NCBI RefSeq assembly: GCF_004344915.1
Contig: NZ_SKFG01000004.1
Coordinates: forward strand, 1 to 64,000
Direction: 5' to 3'
DNA length: 64,000 bases
Source of the DNA: Paenibacillus albiflavus
Lineage (GTDB): Bacteria; Bacillota; Bacilli; Paenibacillales; NBRC-103111
Below are positions 62,403 to 64,000 of this stretch, in pieces. Each line of letters opens with the position of its first letter. The stretch's first letter is position 1. The notes below the pieces were generated by a model. The model was not told where the DNA came from. It did no database searches and saw nothing but the letters and a program-made list of their open reading frames with translations. The position numbers and the translations under genes were made by a program.

Positions 62403-63665
62403 ATGAGTACACAGACAAAGAAACACCCACAATCATCATCTGCACTTAATAAGAAGCAGCGACTAGCAATGGCTGTTACATTAGGTTCAATGACAGCTAT
62501 CGGACCTTTATCGTTAGATATGTATTTACCTGCATTGCCGATACTGTCAAGCGATCTGAATGCGAGTACTTCGCTTACCCAATTTAGCTTAACTGCATGT
62601 TTATTAGGACTTGCCCTTGGACAGCTAATAATGGGAGCATTAAGTGATTCACGGGGACGACGTGTCCCGCTTATTGCTTCATTAAGTGTATATGCGCTTG
62701 CATCGGTATTATGTGCTATAGTTCCTTCCATTTGGGGGCTTATTGTACTTAGATTTATTCAAGGGCTGGCAGGAGCAGGTGGTATCGTAATTGCACGCGC
62801 AATGGCTCGTGATTTATATGAAGGGACGGAACTGACGAAATTCTTTTCATTACTTATGCTGGTGAATGGTTTGGCGCCAATTCTGGCTCCAATTGCAGGT
62901 GGACAATTACTGAAGTTTATTTCGTGGCATGGTGTGTTTATCGTTCTGGGCTTCTTAGGCTTATTAATGGTGCTCGGTGCGGTTATCGGACTGTCCGAAA
63001 CTTTACCTGTAAATCGGAGAACAAAGGGTGGAATTAAGACGACAGTGTCGACCTTTAAGGGCTTAATTCGTGACCGAATTTTTATGGGATATGCGTTGTC
63101 ACAGGGCTTTGTATCAGCAGCGATGTTCGGCTATATCTCGGGTTCGCCATTTGTGCTGCAGGATATATACGGTGTTTCACCGCAAGCATTCAGCTTATTC
63201 TTCGCACTTAATGGACTGGGACTCATCATCGCGGCCCAAATTACGGGGTATCTTGCACCTAAATTGGGAGAAACGAAGCTATTTCGTGCTGGACTGACGA
63301 TTGCAGTGGTAAGCGGATTAACGTTGCTTGGCATGATCTTAATGAAGGCTCCATTAATCGGAATCCTGATTCCACTATTCTTCGTTGTTTCTTGTACGTC
63401 GATTGTAGGTACGGCAGGCTTCTCATTAGCGATGACTAGTCAAGGTGACAAGGCAGGCAGTGCTTCCGCCATGCTTGGACTGCTGCCATTCATATTTGGA
63501 TCGATCGCAGCGCCTCTTGTTGGGATTGCAGGGAATCAGACAGCGGTTCCGATGGGACTTGTCATTACTTTCTGTGTAATAGGAGCGCTAAGCTGTTATT
63601 TATTCATGGTCCAGAGTCTAGTTCGACGTAAATCACAACCTACGAATAAATCCGTTAGCTTATAG
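62403..63665 (+). CDS. Bcr/CflA-family MFS drug exporter
   Basis: A 420-residue 12-helix transporter of the DHA1 group. The Bcr/CflA signature appears as DMYLPALP in helix 1, then GQLIMGALSDSRGRRVPL in the loop after helix 2, and RFIQGLAGAGGIVIARAMARD in helix 4 (in pieces). Proton-driven export of drugs such as chloramphenicol, bicyclomycin or sulfonamides is typical; the substrate here is unknown. Monocistronic and followed by a terminator. Confidence 0.92.
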   Translation: MSTQTKKHPQSSSALNKKQRLAMAVTLGSMTAIGPLSLDMYLPALPILSSDLNASTSLTQFSLTACLLGLALGQLIMGALSDSRGRRVPLIASLSVYALASVLCAIVPSIWGLIVLRFIQGLAGAGGIVIARAMARDLYEGTELTKFFSLLMLVNGLAPILAPIAGGQLLKFISWHGVFIVLGFLGLLMVLGAVIGLSETLPVNRRTKGGIKTTVSTFKGLIRDRIFMGYALSQGFVSAAMFGYISGSPFVLQDIYGVSPQAFSLFFALNGLGLIIAAQITGYLAPKLGETKLFRAGLTIAVVSGLTLLGMILMKAPLIGILIPLFFVVSCTSIVGTAGFSLAMTSQGDKAGSASAMLGLLPFIFGSIAAPLVGIAGNQTAVPMGLVITFCVIGALSCYLFMVQSLVRRKSQPTNKSVSL

Positions 63666-63725
63666 AGTATATCTATTGTAATTGGCCATTTTATTATGTA
63701 AAATATTGTAAGCGATTCTTTCGCT

Positions 63726-63762
63726 AAGAAGACTGCTTCATGAAGGGGCGGTCTTCTTGTTT
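63726..63762 (+). terminator. Terminator after the MFS gene
   Basis: AAGAAGACTGC and GCGGTCTTCTT form an 11-bp stem (one G-U pair), followed by GTTTAG. Confidence 0.75.
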
Positions 63763-63809
63763 AGTGATATCGATATCCGTTTCTTCTTGGTAGGAGGTAT
63801 GATACCCAA

Positions 63810-64000
63810 ATGATTCCTCGTAATGAACGTAATCGGAATTTTCAGCCGAAGCATCGAAAGGTCAGATTCTTCCCTATTTTACTACGACTAGCAGTTGTTA
63901 GCTGTGTGACCGTGCTTATGGTTCTGATTCCACAAGAGGCAGCAGACTTCCAAACAGCCTCTATAGAACAGTCACAATCAACAAATTTGCCTGTAATAGG
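63810..64000 (+). CDS. Partial gene: N-terminally anchored or secreted protein (cut by window end)
   Basis: Open from ATG 63810 to the window edge, 63 codons seen. A basic N-terminus (MIPRNERNRNF, then PKHRKVRFF) is followed by one hydrophobic segment (about 25-42, LAVVSCVTVLMVLIP) and a polar Gln/Ser-rich stretch, suggesting a signal anchor. AGGAGGT lies 11 bases upstream; an overlapping ATG at 63799 stops after four codons. No family can be assigned from this fragment. Confidence 0.6.
   Translation, partial: MIPRNERNRNFQPKHRKVRFFPILLRLAVVSCVTVLMVLIPQEAADFQTASIEQSQSTNLPVI

Noticed and set aside
1-64000. CRISPR arrays, tRNA and rRNA genes
   Set aside because: No regularly spaced repeats apart from the coding 84-bp repeat, and no cloverleaf or rRNA-like conserved segment was recognised.

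Overview
The window looks like a chromosomal segment of a low-to-moderate GC, spore-forming Gram-positive bacterium of the Paenibacillus type (inference). The supporting signs are strong AAGGAGG-type ribosome sites, many TTG/GTG starts, HutP-type control of histidine use, bacterial nitric oxide synthase, a qox-type quinol oxidase plus a four-gene cydABCD cluster, a SleB-like cortex hydrolase, ABC sugar importers encoded without their ATPase, and an SLH-domain surface protease. No rRNA, tRNA, CRISPR array or prophage was seen.

Layout. 1-1420: IS3-family insertion sequence with a programmed -1 frameshift. 1601-3478: DUF6773-like membrane protein, small XRE regulator and fatty acid desaturase. 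3540-6333: Fur-controlled feo iron(II) uptake operon (FeoC-like, feoA, feoB). 6346-12520: histidine utilisation operon hutPHUIG on the minus strand, with a HutP antiterminator between hutP and hutH. 12613-16452: qoxABCD quinol oxidase (minus), divergent from a nitric oxide synthase (16792). 17968-22470: a membrane protein, lspA, a DNA alkylation repair protein, a MocR/GabR-type regulator and a divergent GNAT acetyltransferase.

22813-33449: a nine-gene plus-strand amino-sugar operon. It holds a lipoprotein binding protein, two permeases, a cytoplasmic GH84 beta-N-acetylglucosaminidase, a DUF4127 protein, NanE epimerase, an RpiR regulator, a ROK kinase and an FAD oxidoreductase. This is the best candidate for an incompletely described pathway: it seems to import and dismantle a glycan containing both GlcNAc and ManNAc, perhaps a secondary cell-wall polysaccharide. 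33546-36000: a GNAT remnant, a MenA-like prenyltransferase, cysteine dioxygenase and a SleB-like hydrolase. 36136-38431: a polar amino acid ABC importer. 38808-44853: a TipAL-like MerR regulator, then an ABC exporter with its two-component system behind a cluster of TTAAGT half-sites. 44855-46915: lrgAB/cidAB-like genes with a divergent LysR regulator. 47063-53158: cydABCD with a Fnr/Rex-type operator. 53177-56521: a ugp-like importer whose mRNA leader folds into a long hairpin. 56586-61913: a very large SLH-anchored subtilisin-like protease. 62403-63665: a Bcr/CflA drug exporter. From 63810: a gene cut by the window edge.

Respiration is a theme: two alternative terminal oxidases (qox and bd), menaquinone synthesis, NO synthesis and iron uptake all lie within 50 kb. 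Start codons were moved from the longest open frame where a ribosome site or the family length argued for it, and these choices are stated in the entries.
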